Positions 40,507-49,785 of a stretch of DNA of 64,000 nt are shown in pieces. Within the stretch, counting starts at the first letter, position 1. Each line of letters begins with the position of its first letter. The DNA lies in assembly GCA_002356635.1 (NCBI GenBank), contig CP023454.1, positions 3,297,501 through 3,361,500 of the forward strand, read 5' to 3'. The position numbers were made by a program, and so were the translations under genes. The stretch is from Rhodobacteraceae bacterium QY30. GTDB lineage: Bacteria; Pseudomonadota; Alphaproteobacteria; Rhodobacterales; Rhodobacteraceae. The notes beneath the pieces are model-generated. The model made no database searches, was not told the origin of the DNA, and was given only the letters and a program-made list of their open reading frames with translations.

Positions 40507-40533
40507 TGATCCAATCGACAAATGTTTGGATCA
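40507..40533. repeat. 8-bp inverted repeat at left edge of the AT-rich segment
   Basis: TGATCCAA (40507–40514) and TTGGATCA (40526–40533) flank 11 bases, followed by TTTATCCTTT. It could be a terminator of the foreign module or a recombination border. Confidence 0.4.
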
Positions 40534-40595
40534 TTTATCCTTTGCGTCTGTTCTTCTGCGTCGACTCGAGGACTCAATATCTCCGGACACCTAAC

Positions 40596-40775
40596 CCATT
40601 CGTGGTGGCCAAGGAAAAAGATGCGATCAGTTTGCCTCACGCGATGACGGTGCCGGATGGACGCAAGGACATGGCACTCACTGTTAGAATCGAGATCAAT
40701 TTGCCAGCTAATGCTTCGCAAGAAGCTTATGACTCGATCTTCAAGAGTATTCGCGCGCACCTTATAAATGAATAA
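40596..40775 (+). pseudogene. C-terminal fragment of a gene overlapping the TIGR02391 gene (probably DUF5343 tail)
   Basis: The frame is open from 40496 but the plausible part ends in ALTVRIEINLPANASQEAYDSIF followed by KSIRAHLINE. This resembles the C-terminal strand–helix that I recall at the end of DUF5343 proteins. Its stop overlaps the next start in ATGAATAA (8 bases), the usual mark of a coupled operon. The upstream part has no recognisable start or domain, so it looks like a decapitated gene. It could also be a small independent gene. Confidence 0.45.
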
Positions 40776-41022
40776 GATATTGCGCAAATTTGAAAGCATC
40801 GCCCGTGCTTCCGGTCGACTCCAGATGAACTCAGAAAACGCGGAAGTCGCATCTCATCCTTTTGATGAAAGGAATATACATTCAGATATCGTTGGTATCT
40901 GCTTGAGATTGTTCGATGACGGCCACTATTCTCAGGCGACATTCGAGGCGTTTAAGCATCTTGATAACGAAGTGAAAAGGTTGTCTAAAATAAGTGAAAG
41001 CGGCTACAAGTTGATGATGTAA
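40768..41022 (+). pseudogene. TIGR02391 (Ymh) family protein, N-terminal part only
   Basis: 84 codons from an ATG coupled to the preceding frame. From residue 36, NIHSDIVGICLRLFDDGHYSQ and ATFEAFKHLDNEVKRLS match the conserved opening of the TIGR02391/Hypoth_Ymh family, which continues in full proteins to an LMGKAF motif and a C-terminal RNPxAH region. Here the frame breaks immediately after KLM (41011–41016) and stops two codons later. The missing C-terminal half makes it non-functional or a remnant. Family function is unknown. Confidence 0.72.
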
Positions 41023-41169
41023 CGCATTAATCACGTAGCTTTCGTTGTTTGGAGCGAGAGAAAACTTTTTAACAGTTTCTGAGGATATTGTATTAGGAAA
41101 GTTCTTTCTGAGATACCCAATCATTTGCTCAACGCTGCCGGGTCCAGAAATGTACGGATGAGACGCCAA
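41020..41169 (-). pseudogene. DUF5343 protein, first 50 codons only
   Basis: Starts at a TTG (41167–41169) with GGAGG six bases upstream. Residues 4–50 (HPYISGPGSVEQMIGYLRKN … FSLAPNNESYVINAL) match the N-terminal winged-helix-like opening of DUF5343. Full members continue with RFLGLID; here similarity ends exactly after VINAL and the frame runs into antisense of the TIGR02391 fragment. It faces that fragment head to head. Confidence 0.72.
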
Positions 41170-41320
41170 GATCCACCTCCCGAAGAATATTCAAAGTATA
41201 ATATCATTGACACGAATCAGACCTTAGCTTCGGATGAACTGGGATCGCAATACCAGTTTTAAACGCTGATCTGCCTACACTTGACGATACCAATCGGTGT
41301 CATACTGCCGACAGAATATA

Positions 41321-44300
41321 TCACCCCTCCGGAACCAAAATCTCCCGCTTGCCCACATGGTTGGCGGCGGACACAAGCCCCTCCTGCTCCATCTGCTCCA
41401 CCAGCCGGGCCGCCTTGTTATACCCGATGCCAAGCTTCCGCTGGATGTAGCTGGTTGACACCTTGCGGTCGCGCAGGACGACCTGCACGGCCTGGTCGTA
41501 CAGCGCGTCCTCGCCATCGGTATTGCCGCCGGTGTTCAGACCCAGCACTGCGTCGATGTCCGATGCCGCGTCCTCGTCCGGGCCTTCCACCACGCCCGAC
41601 ATGTATTCCGGGGGCCCGAAGGATTTCAGGTGGTTCACGATTTCCTCGACCTCTTCATCCGAAACGAAGGGGCCGTGGATGCGGGTGATGCGCGAACCGC
41701 CCGCCATGTACAGCATGTCGCCCATGCCCAGCAGCTGTTCGGCGCCCTGTTCGCCCAGGATGGTGCGGCTGTCGATCTTGGACGTGACCTGGAAGGAAAT
41801 CCGGGTCGGGAAGTTCGCCTTGATCGTGCCGGTGATCACGTCGACCGAGGGGCGCTGCGTGGCCATGATCAGGTGGATGCCGGACGCCCGCGCCATCTGC
41901 GCCAGGCGCTGGATGCAGGCCTCGATCTCTTTCCCGGCGACCATCATCAGGTCGGCCATCTCGTCGACGATGACGACGATGTAGGGCAGCGCGACGGGTT
42001 TCAGTTCTTCGGTCTCAAAGACGGGATCGCCGGTTTCCTCGTCAAAGCCGGTCTGGACGGTGCGCTTGAACATCTCGCCCTTCGACAGCGCCTCGCGGAC
42101 GCGGCCGTTGTAGCCTTCGATGTTGCGCACGCCCATCTTGGACATCTTGCGGTAGCGTTCCTCCATTTCCGCCACGACCCATTTCAGCGCGACGACGGCT
42201 TTCTTCGGGTCGGTGACGACGGGGGACAGAAGGTGCGGGATGCCGTCATAGACCGACAGTTCCAGCATCTTCGGGTCGATCATGATCAGGCGGCATTCCT
42301 CGGGCGTCAGCTTGTAGAGCAGCGACAGGATCATGGTGTTGATGGCGACCGACTTGCCCGAACCGGTGGTCCCCGCGATCAGCAGGTGGGGCATCTTGGC
42401 CAGGTTGGCGACGACGGGTTCGCCCGCGATGTCCTTGCCCAGCGCCAAGGGCAGGCGCTGGTTGCCATCTCCGAAATCGCGCGAGGCGAGGATTTCGCGA
42501 AGGACGACCTTTTCGCGCATCGCGTTCGGCAGTTCGATCCCGATGACCGACCGGCCCGGAACGGTGGACACGCGCGCCGACAGCGCCGACATCGACCGCG
42601 CGATATCGTCGGCCAGGCCGATGACACGGGATGCCTTCAGACCGGCGGCGGGTTCCAGTTCGTACATCGTGACGACCGGCCCGGGGCGGACCGAGACGAT
42701 TTCGCCCTTCACACCGTAATCATCCAGCACCGATTCCAGCATCCGGGCGTTTTCTTCCAGGGCCTCGTCGGACAGCGTGTGGCGCACGACGGACGACGGC
42801 GAGGCCAGCAGCGACAGCGGCGGCATCTCGTAGCCATCGCCCTGCGGCTCCTCGAAACGCAGCGCGGGCTGGGCTTCGGCCTGGGCCTTTTTCGATGGTC
42901 CGCTTTTCGACGAATGATGGACGACCCGGCGCGCCTCGAAGGGGGCGGTCGCGGTCGGCGCCGCGGCGGGCGATGCGGCCGGAACCGCGATCCGGTTCGA
43001 CATGGCCGGTCGGCCCACCGGTTCATGCCCGTCGTCCTCGGCCAGGTCGGCGAAGGCGTTCCGTTCCAGATCCTCGTCCATGTCGAGCGGCTCGGCGTCC
43101 ACCGGGTGCGGGTCGGGCAGGAAGGCGTTTTCCTCGACCACCGCCGGATTGGCCAGCGTGATGCGACGCGGCGTGGCGATCAGCGGCTCGGGGCCCTTCA
43201 GGCCACGGGCGGCAAGGGCGGCGCGGGCCGCGGCGGCGGTGGCAGTCAGGGGCGGCTCGGCGCGCAGGGCGGCGGTCTGGGCGATGACACCGCCCTTGGC
43301 GCGCACCGCATCGGCAATCCGCGCCGACACCCGGTCGGCGCTGGGGGCGGCGGCCGTCCAGCCGCCCCCGGGCATGCCGCGATCGATCAGTTCCGGCTCG
43401 GGGTCCATGTCCATCTGCGGATCGGCCGGCCGGCGCAGTGAATTCGTCACGCGCGCCAGAAGGCCGCCCTTCTCGCGCGGCTGCACCTCGGGCAAGTCTT
43501 GGGCAAAGCGCGGCTCGGCCCGCAGGACAGCAGCGCGGCGAGGCTGCGGAACCTGCGGCGCGGCGGCTTTCGGCGCGGGCGTGGGTTCGTACAGTTCGTC
43601 GTCATCCATCTCGGGGCCGTCGATGGCCCAGTCCGATGCGCGGGCAACAGCGGCCTTCGCTTCGCGCCGGTTGCGATTCTGCTCTTGCAGCGCCCGCGCG
43701 CCGCGCGCCGACACTTCGGCGCCCTTGCCCAGCATCTGCAGGGCGGCGTCATAGCTCCGGATCGATCCGATCAGCAGGAAGCGCCCGATCCCGCGCAACT
43801 CGGCCCGGTCGAAACCCAGAACGAACAGCAGGAAGGCAAACGACGCAAACCCCGTGACCAGCGACAGGATGCGCAGCGCCGCACCTGCCGTCGCCGGGAC
43901 GATGTTCAGAAGCGCGCCCAGCACCGTATCGCCGAACAACCCGCCCAGGCCGAAGCTGTGCACCCAGGTGCCGCCCGGTTCGTGGGTCGAGGCAAAGATC
44001 GACAGCGCGGCAATGGCGATCGGTGCGAAGATGGCGCGGTTCAGCGCCCGCTCTTCGCCGCGGTGGGACATGAAGCGACCGCCCCAAAGCAGCAAAACCA
44101 GCGCAACGCCCCAGCTTGCATAGCCCGCGATGACATAAAGCGGCGAGGCGATGGCCGCCCCGAACCGGCCCAGCGCGTTCTGCGCGGGTTCGTTCGTCGC
44201 CGCCAGCCAGCTGGGATCGTCGGGCGAATAGGTCCCCACGATCAGCGCCGTGGCCAACCCCAGGCCGATCAGGCACAGGCCGAACAGCTCCTTGCCACGC

Positions 44301-44371
44301 CGTTCCAGCGCCGCCTGGGTGTTCTGATCCAGCAGCGGATCGCGCCTTTGCCGTGCCTGATATGAGGCCAT
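41321..44371 (-). CDS. ftsK: DNA translocase FtsK
   Basis: A 1016-residue septal DNA pump that clears chromosome termini and activates XerCD. Four N-terminal transmembrane helices lie between about 28 and 190, then a long Ala/Pro/Glu-rich linker (about 200–500). The RecA-like motor has Walker [10 protein letters not shown] (about 666–673) and Walker [17 protein letters not shown]-terminal gamma winged helix ([29 protein letters not shown]) reads KOPS sites. It follows the aminotransferase gene by 12 bases. Confidence 0.96.
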   Translation of the reverse strand: MASYQARQRRDPLLDQNTQAALERRGKELFGLCLIGLGLATALIVGTYSPDDPSWLAATNEPAQNALGRFGAAIASPLYVIAGYASWGVALVLLLWGGRFMSHRGEERALNRAIFAPIAIAALSIFASTHEPGGTWVHSFGLGGLFGDTVLGALLNIVPATAGAALRILSLVTGFASFAFLLFVLGFDRAELRGIGRFLLIGSIRSYDAALQMLGKGAEVSARGARALQEQNRNRREAKAAVARASDWAIDGPEMDDDELYEPTPAPKAAAPQVPQPRRAAVLRAEPRFAQDLPEVQPREKGGLLARVTNSLRRPADPQMDMDPEPELIDRGMPGGGWTAAAPSADRVSARIADAVRAKGGVIAQTAALRAEPPLTATAAAARAALAARGLKGPEPLIATPRRITLANPAVVEENAFLPDPHPVDAEPLDMDEDLERNAFADLAEDDGHEPVGRPAMSNRIAVPAASPAAAPTATAPFEARRVVHHSSKSGPSKKAQAEAQPALRFEEPQGDGYEMPPLSLLASPSSVVRHTLSDEALEENARMLESVLDDYGVKGEIVSVRPGPVVTMYELEPAAGLKASRVIGLADDIARSMSALSARVSTVPGRSVIGIELPNAMREKVVLREILASRDFGDGNQRLPLALGKDIAGEPVVANLAKMPHLLIAGTTGSGKSVAINTMILSLLYKLTPEECRLIMIDPKMLELSVYDGIPHLLSPVVTDPKKAVVALKWVVAEMEERYRKMSKMGVRNIEGYNGRVREALSKGEMFKRTVQTGFDEETGDPVFETEELKPVALPYIVVIVDEMADLMMVAGKEIEACIQRLAQMARASGIHLIMATQRPSVDVITGTIKANFPTRISFQVTSKIDSRTILGEQGAEQLLGMGDMLYMAGGSRITRIHGPFVSDEEVEEIVNHLKSFGPPEYMSGVVEGPDEDAASDIDAVLGLNTGGNTDGEDALYDQAVQVVLRDRKVSTSYIQRKLGIGYNKAARLVEQMEQEGLVSAANHVGKREILVPEG

Positions 44372-44383
44372 TCCTGAACGTCC

Positions 44384-45565
44384 TTACCTAAACAGACAGT
44401 CGCGCAGCCGGGTCAGCCCTTGCTCTGTCTCGTCCTTGGGGGCGACCAGCGCCACCCGGATATATCCCTTGCCGGGGTTGAAGCCGCCCGCCTCGCGCGC
44501 AAGATACGCGCCGGGCAGCACCCGGACCCCGGTGTCCCGCCACAGCTTCACCGCCGCCGCTTCGCCATCTTCGACCGGTAGCCACAGGAAGAACCCGCCT
44601 TCCGGCAGCTGGAAGCCTTGCATCCCGCCAAAGACTTCGCCTGCAATGCGGTATTTTTCGGAATAGAGCGCCCGGTTCTCGATCACATGTGCTTCATCGT
44701 CCCAGACACGTTCGCTGACACGCTGGATGGGCAGCGGCAGGGGCGCGCCGGCATAGCTGCGCAACAGCCGGATGTGGGCGATGGTCTGCGGCCCCGATGC
44801 GACAAAGCCGGACCGCAGGCCCGGAAGGTTCGACCTCTTTGACAGCGAATGGAAGATCGCCACGCGTTCGGGGTCGGCACCAAGGCTGGATGCGACTTCC
44901 ATCGCACCCGGCGGCGGCGCAGTGCGCCAGATTTCCGAATAGCATTCATCGGCGAAGATGCGGAAATTGTGCTTTTCGGCCAGTTGCACAAGCCGCGTCC
45001 AGTAATCCCGCCCGGCGACCGAACCCTGCGGATTCGCGGGCGAACACAGGTAGGCGACCGCCGTCCGGTCCAGGACCTCGGCCGGCAGGCTTTCGTAATC
45101 GGGCAGGAAGCCGGTTTCGGCGGTGGCCGGCACAAAGACCGGCTCGGCCCCGATGGCCAGCGCGGCCACGGCATAGACCTGATAGAAAGGATTCGGCACC
45201 AGCACCACGGGGCGCTGGCCATTCTTCGTTTCGGGGCAGGTCGCGATCAGGGCGTTGAACAACCCTTCCCGCGTGCCGTTCAGCGCCACGACCTGCGAAG
45301 CCCCATCAACCGTCACGCCATAGCGCCGCCCGATCCAGCGCGCTATGGCCGACAGAAGTTCTGGCGTGCCGTCGTTCGGCGGATACTTCCCGAAGCCCTC
45401 AAGGTTTGCCGCCAGCACCTCGCCCACAAAGGCAGGCATCGGATGCTTCGGCTCACCTATGGTCATGTCGACGCTGGGGCCGCCCGGCTCATGGACGCCC
45501 AACAGCTTCCGCAGACGCGGAAACGCGTATTCAGGCAGGTTCGAAAACCGCTCTGGAAATGCCAT
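44384..45565 (-). CDS. PLP-dependent class I/II aminotransferase (DapC-like)
   Basis: A 393-residue fold-type I aminotransferase. The PLP lysine is in FHSLSKRSNLPGLRSGF; PNPFYQVYAVAA, YLCSPANPQGS and FADECYSEIW bind cofactor and substrate. It resembles aminotransferases annotated as N-succinyldiaminopimelate aminotransferase (DapC) in this group, but aspartate or other specificity is possible. The start is ATG 45563–45565 or the GTG just before it. Same strand and tight spacing with ftsK. Confidence 0.87.
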   Translation of the reverse strand: MAFPERFSNLPEYAFPRLRKLLGVHEPGGPSVDMTIGEPKHPMPAFVGEVLAANLEGFGKYPPNDGTPELLSAIARWIGRRYGVTVDGASQVVALNGTREGLFNALIATCPETKNGQRPVVLVPNPFYQVYAVAALAIGAEPVFVPATAETGFLPDYESLPAEVLDRTAVAYLCSPANPQGSVAGRDYWTRLVQLAEKHNFRIFADECYSEIWRTAPPPGAMEVASSLGADPERVAIFHSLSKRSNLPGLRSGFVASGPQTIAHIRLLRSYAGAPLPLPIQRVSERVWDDEAHVIENRALYSEKYRIAGEVFGGMQGFQLPEGGFFLWLPVEDGEAAAVKLWRDTGVRVLPGAYLAREAGGFNPGKGYIRVALVAPKDETEQGLTRLRDCLFR

Positions 45566-45683
45566 CACTGCCTCAGGTCACGGGGTCGTTGCGCCCCTTT
45601 GGGACGATCTTAGCCAATGCATCGGCAGGGGTCCAGAAAAAGCGGTCCTTATCCGATGCTTGTTGCCAGGCAGTTGTGGCTTT

Positions 45684-47009
45684 TCAGTCCAGGGCCGCCT
45701 CGGCCGCCGCGCCGATCCGCAGCAGCTTTTCCTCGCCTTGCGGCCGCCCCATGAGGGAAATCCCGCACATCGCGTGGCCGGTGGGCAAGGTCAGGGCGCA
45801 AAGGCCCATCAGGTTCGCAATGCGGGTGTTGCGCAACGCCAGAAGGTTTTCTGCGGTGAAGTAGGCGCTGTCCGACATCAGCCGCGCCGCATCGGGCGGC
45901 AGGATGGCCGAGGTGGGCAACAGCACCGCATCGAAAGCTGCCGTGCGTTCGGCCCAGATGGACCGGATTTCGCGCAGGCGGCGCCAGGCCCGGATCACAT
46001 CGCTGCCCGAAAAGATTTCGCCACTGCGGAACCGGTCCCGGATCGGGGGGAACATCAGGTCGGAATGCGCATCAATGGCCGCGCCCCAGATGGCCCAGGC
46101 CTCGGCCGTGAACAGCGGGCCGGCCAGATCCAGCGCCTCGGACACCTCGGGGGCAATCAGGCGTTCGATCCGGGCGCCGCCCCGCGCCAGTCGGCCAACG
46201 GCATCGTCGAACGCCGCCAGCGGCACCTCTCGCACAGCGTGCAGGGCCACCGTTTCCAGAACGGCCAGGCGCAGTCCCGACAGGCGCGCGCCACGCAGGT
46301 CGGCGGGCCGCCCGCCCTCCAGCGCCGCAAGAGATTGGGCCGCGTCCTCGACGGTCCGGGTCAGCGGGCCGACGGTGTCGAAGCTTTCGACCAAAGGCAC
46401 GACTCCCTTCAACGACAGACGCCCATGCGTGGTTTTCAGGCCCACAAGCCCGTTCCAGGCCGCAGGAATCCGCACCGATCCGCCCGTGTCCGACCCGATC
46501 CCCGCCGCCGCAAGGCCCAGCGCCACCGAGACCGCGGCGCCCGAGGATGACCCCCCGGCCACCAGCGCCGGATCGTGCGCGTTCGGTGGCGTTGCTGTCA
46601 TCGGGTTCAGGCCAAGCCCTGAAAATGCAAGCTCGGTCATGTGGGTCTTGCCCAGGCAGACCAGCCCCTGCGCCGTCGCCGCCTGGAGAACGCGGGCATC
46701 GCGGTCCGGCACCCGGCCCGCCAGCAGCCGCGACCCGGCTTCGGTCCCGATCCCGGCGGTGTCGAAAAGATCCTTCCATGACACCGGCACCCCATCAAGA
46801 AGCGAGGCGCGCAGCCCTGATCTTGCCCGCGTCCGGGCGGCCCGCGCCTCGGCCCGGGCGCGCTCGGGCGTCAGGCGGGCATAGATGGCATCGTGGTCGG
46901 GATGCGCGGTCGCAGCCTCAAGGTAGGCTTCCGTCAACTCCACCGGGTCGATCCGCCCCGCGTCGATACCGCGCCCCAGGTCGCAGGCACTTGCCGTCCG
47001 CCAGTCCAT
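45684..47009 (-). CDS. Amidase signature family protein
   Basis: A 441-residue Ser–cisSer–Lys amidase. The Lys is in VPVSWKDLFDTAG, the two serines in AGGSSSGAAVSVA and GSDTGGSVRIPAAWNGLVGLK. Such enzymes hydrolyse small amides, indole-acetamide or Gln of misacylated tRNA; no gatC/gatB is nearby, so it is probably not GatA. The start is at ATG 47007–47009 with GGAAGGG upstream. An in-frame extension reaching the divergent ubiH-like start has no family similarity. Confidence 0.9.
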   Translation of the reverse strand: MDWRTASACDLGRGIDAGRIDPVELTEAYLEAATAHPDHDAIYARLTPERARAEARAARTRARSGLRASLLDGVPVSWKDLFDTAGIGTEAGSRLLAGRVPDRDARVLQAATAQGLVCLGKTHMTELAFSGLGLNPMTATPPNAHDPALVAGGSSSGAAVSVALGLAAAGIGSDTGGSVRIPAAWNGLVGLKTTHGRLSLKGVVPLVESFDTVGPLTRTVEDAAQSLAALEGGRPADLRGARLSGLRLAVLETVALHAVREVPLAAFDDAVGRLARGGARIERLIAPEVSEALDLAGPLFTAEAWAIWGAAIDAHSDLMFPPIRDRFRSGEIFSGSDVIRAWRRLREIRSIWAERTAAFDAVLLPTSAILPPDAARLMSDSAYFTAENLLALRNTRIANLMGLCALTLPTGHAMCGISLMGRPQGEEKLLRIGAAAEAALD

Positions 47010-47118
47010 CTGCCGCCCTTCCCATGTCCATGCACCCCCACCCTGCGGCAAGCCCGCCCCCGCCGCAAGCGCGTCTGGCGCATGGACATTCCCGGCGGCG
47101 ACAGGGCATAGTGGCATC

Positions 47119-48345
47119 ATGAAACAGGATGCAGATGTTCTGATCCCCGGTGGCGGGCTGAACGGCCCCGCATTGGCCCTGGCACTGGCCCGCGCGGGGC
47201 TGACGGTGACGGTGGTTGACGCGCAACCGCCCCGCGCCCGCGCCGATGTGGCCTTCGACGGCCGGGCCTATGCGCTGGCCATCGCCTCGCGCCGGTTGCT
47301 GTCGGCCATCGGCATCTGGGACAAGGTCGCCCCCCACAGCCAGCCGATCCTGCAGATCAAGGCCAGCGATGGACGCCCGGGCGAAGGCGCATCCCCCTTC
47401 TTCCTGACGTTTGACGCCGCCGAGATCGAAGAAGGCCCGATGGGCTTCATGGTCGAGGACCGGCATCTGTACGCCGCCTTCCTGGAGGCGATGGAACAGA
47501 CCCCCGGACTGACCCACATTCCGGCCACCGCCGTGACCGCACAACAGCCCACGGAAACCGGGATCACCGTCACGCTGTCGGACGGCCGCCACCTGCGCGC
47601 CAAAGTGCTGGTGGGCTGCGACGGCCGCACCTCGGGCACGGCGGAGAGGGCCGGAATTTCCCGCACCGGATGGAGCTATGGGCAAACCGCCATCGTCTGC
47701 GCAGTGGACCATGACCTGCCGCACAACGGCACCGCGCAGCAGTTCTTCATGCCCTCGGGTCCGCTGGCGATCCTGCCTCTGCCCGGCAACCGGTCCTCAA
47801 TCGTCTGGAGCGAGACGGACGACACCGCCCGCACCATCGTGGCGCTGGACGATGACGCGTTCCTTGCCGCGCTGCGCCCGCGCTTCGGCGATCATCTGGG
47901 TGCGATCCGCCTGGCTGGGCCGCGCTTCACCTACCCCCTCAGCCTGACACTTGCCAACAGCTACACCGCCCCGCGCGTGGCGCTGGTGGGCGATGCCGCG
48001 CATGGCGTCCACCCGATTGCCGGACAGGGCCTGAACCTGGGTCTGCGCGACGTGGCAGCCCTTGCGCAGGTGCTGGTCGAGGCCGAGCGGCGCGGTGAAG
48101 ATATCGGCACCGCCGACGTACTTGACCGCTACCAAAGCTGGCGGCGCTTTGATTCCACCGCGCTGGCCTTGGGGATGGATGCAGTCAACCGGTTGTTCTC
48201 GAACGACAATCCGCTGCTGCGGATCGGACGCGATCTGGGGATGGGTGTCGTCGACGCCCTGCCGGGGCTTCGGCGCCGCTTTATCCGTCAGGCGGCAGGG
48301 CTGAACGAGGACAAGGCCCGCCTGCTGCAGGGCCTTCCCCTGTAA
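47119..48345 (+). CDS. FAD-dependent UbiH/UbiF/COQ6-type hydroxylase
   Basis: A 408-residue class A flavoprotein monooxygenase that hydroxylates the ubiquinone ring. FAD motifs are clear: DVLIPGGGLNGPALALALARAG (GxGxxG variant with PGGGLNG), the central VGCDGRTS and RVALVGDAAHGVHPIAGQGLNLGLRDVAAL. Which ring position (C1, C5 or C6) it modifies cannot be decided. Stop codon two bases from the convergent isomerase-like gene. Confidence 0.9.
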   Translation: MKQDADVLIPGGGLNGPALALALARAGLTVTVVDAQPPRARADVAFDGRAYALAIASRRLLSAIGIWDKVAPHSQPILQIKASDGRPGEGASPFFLTFDAAEIEEGPMGFMVEDRHLYAAFLEAMEQTPGLTHIPATAVTAQQPTETGITVTLSDGRHLRAKVLVGCDGRTSGTAERAGISRTGWSYGQTAIVCAVDHDLPHNGTAQQFFMPSGPLAILPLPGNRSSIVWSETDDTARTIVALDDDAFLAALRPRFGDHLGAIRLAGPRFTYPLSLTLANSYTAPRVALVGDAAHGVHPIAGQGLNLGLRDVAALAQVLVEAERRGEDIGTADVLDRYQSWRRFDSTALALGMDAVNRLFSNDNPLLRIGRDLGMGVVDALPGLRRRFIRQAAGLNEDKARLLQGLPL

Positions 48346-48347
48346 CG

Positions 48348-49118
48348 TCAGGCCATCAGCGCCGGCCACCCCGCCAGCCACCCAAGCCCGGCCTTCGTGG
48401 TCGTCGCGGGGCGATATTCCGCCGCGATCCAGCCGTCATACCCCGCCTCTGCCACGGCAGCGAAGAACACCGGCCAGTCGATGTCACCGCCCGCAGGCTC
48501 GGTCCGGCCGGGATGGCCGCTGATCTGCACATGGCGCACCTTTTGCGCATGGCGCGCCCAGGCCGCCAGCACATCGCCCGTCAGCACCCGGGCGTGCCAG
48601 GTGTCGAATTGCAGCCCAAGGTTCGGCGCGCCGACCTCGTCCAGAACCTCGGCCGCCAGATCGAAATCCGACAGGAAATAGCCCGGCATGTCGATACGGT
48701 TGATCGGTTCGATCGTCAGGCTTTGCTTCGGTGCCCGCGCCGCCGCCCAGGCCAGGTTTTCGACAAAGACAGCCCGCGCCTCTGACCCCTCGGCCTCACC
48801 TGCCACGATGTGGATATGGCGCGGCTTCAGCACGCCCGCATAGCGCAGAATCCGGTCGAAATCGCGCCGGAACCGGTCCTGCCCGCCGGGAAGTGCCGCA
48901 AAGCCCCGGACTCCGCCGGTATAATTGGGCGGCGGAGCGTTCATTGACACGAAGTCCAGTCGGTTGAACACCAGTTGGTCGCGCATGTCCTGCGCCGGGG
49001 CATCATAGGGGAACTGCACCTCGACGCCCTGAAACCCGGCCTCGGCGGCGGCGGCGAACCTCTCCATCAGCGGCAGTTCGGTGAACAGCCAGGTCAGGTT
49101 GGCGGCGAAGCGCGGCAT
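48348..49118 (-). CDS. Hydroxypyruvate isomerase-like TIM-barrel protein
   Basis: A 256-residue xylose-isomerase-like barrel. RFAANLTWLFTELPLMERF, the metal ligand Glu in LTIEPINRIDMPGYFL and GLQFDTWHA fit the Hyi/OtnI group that interconverts hydroxypyruvate and tartronate semialdehyde. No glyoxylate pathway genes are nearby. Its start overlaps the DUF1285 stop (TGATG). Confidence 0.87.
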   Translation of the reverse strand: MPRFAANLTWLFTELPLMERFAAAAEAGFQGVEVQFPYDAPAQDMRDQLVFNRLDFVSMNAPPPNYTGGVRGFAALPGGQDRFRRDFDRILRYAGVLKPRHIHIVAGEAEGSEARAVFVENLAWAAARAPKQSLTIEPINRIDMPGYFLSDFDLAAEVLDEVGAPNLGLQFDTWHARVLTGDVLAAWARHAQKVRHVQISGHPGRTEPAGGDIDWPVFFAAVAEAGYDGWIAAEYRPATTTKAGLGWLAGWPALMA

Positions 49119-49699
49119 CAGGCCAGCTCGTCCGATGGGATGATCGGAAAGAACGCGCCGCCGGACCAAAGGCCGAACCAGCCATCGCGGTGAACGCCCA
49201 GGTCGACCAGCCGATAGAACGTCTTCCGATCGATCCGCGCCTCTAGCCCCCGGCGGACGTGGACGTAAGGCGACGGCTCGCCCGTTTCCGGGTCGCGCAC
49301 CACCCGTAGGGGATTTTCCGGCCCGGCCGCGACCTGATCGCCGACATTGGTGGTGAAGGTCAGAACCTGTGCCTGCCCGTCGCCACTGGCTTCGGCATCC
49401 ACTGCGATAAAAGGCACGTCCTGAACCCGGATGCCCACCTTCTCGACCGGCGTCACAAGGTAATACTTGCCGTCCTCCAGCTTCAGGATCGACGCGAAAA
49501 GCTTCACCAGCGGCTCGCGCCCGATCGGCGTGCCAAGGTAGAACCACAGCCCGTCGCGCCGGATCTCGATATCCAGGTCGCCGCAATAGTGCGGGTTCCA
49601 CAGGTGAACCGGCGGCGGTCCTTTGCGGGCCGCCTGTCCGGCCGCCGCCGCCAATCCTTCCGCGGAAGGACCCTCGGGTTTCACGGGGTTTTGTGCCAT
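49118..49699 (-). CDS. DUF1285 family protein
   Basis: A 193-residue protein with the DUF1285 core (HYCGDLDIEIRRDGLWFYLG, GIRVQDVPFIAVDAE, TNVGDQV, YVHVRRGLEARIDRKTFYRLVDLG), a duplicated beta-rich fold of unknown function. GGAGG precedes the ATG by eight bases. Translationally coupled to the isomerase-like gene downstream. Confidence 0.87.
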   Translation of the reverse strand: MAQNPVKPEGPSAEGLAAAAGQAARKGPPPVHLWNPHYCGDLDIEIRRDGLWFYLGTPIGREPLVKLFASILKLEDGKYYLVTPVEKVGIRVQDVPFIAVDAEASGDGQAQVLTFTTNVGDQVAAGPENPLRVVRDPETGEPSPYVHVRRGLEARIDRKTFYRLVDLGVHRDGWFGLWSGGAFFPIIPSDELA

Positions 49700-49785
49700 C
49701 TGTGTTCCTCCGGGCGATTTTGCCATTCCGGCCCGCCCCGTAATCTGCCTTATTGGGCCAATATAGTCGTCAGACGGGGATTGTC

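Larger units (their letters stand above)
40495..41310. other. AT-rich foreign segment (degraded island) between lolA and ftsK
   Basis: Composition changes abruptly at both edges: 40501–40560 has 23 G/C of 60 and 41041–41100 only 20 of 60, against roughly two-thirds G/C in the surrounding genes. Codon use is AT-ending. It contains three gene fragments (separate entries) and no complete gene. After 41170 nothing coding is seen; the minus strand there carries a TATACT-like −10 region and GGGAGG ahead of the DUF5343 fragment. No integrase, transposase or tRNA borders it. Confidence 0.85.

Noticed and set aside
41170-41320. Possible small gene or tRNA remnant as insertion site beside ftsK
   Set aside because: No cloverleaf, no direct repeats with the left edge and no open frame with a ribosome site were found.
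41630-43441. 603-residue plus-strand frame opposite ftsK
   Set aside because: Shadow of ftsK codons; no recognisable motif.
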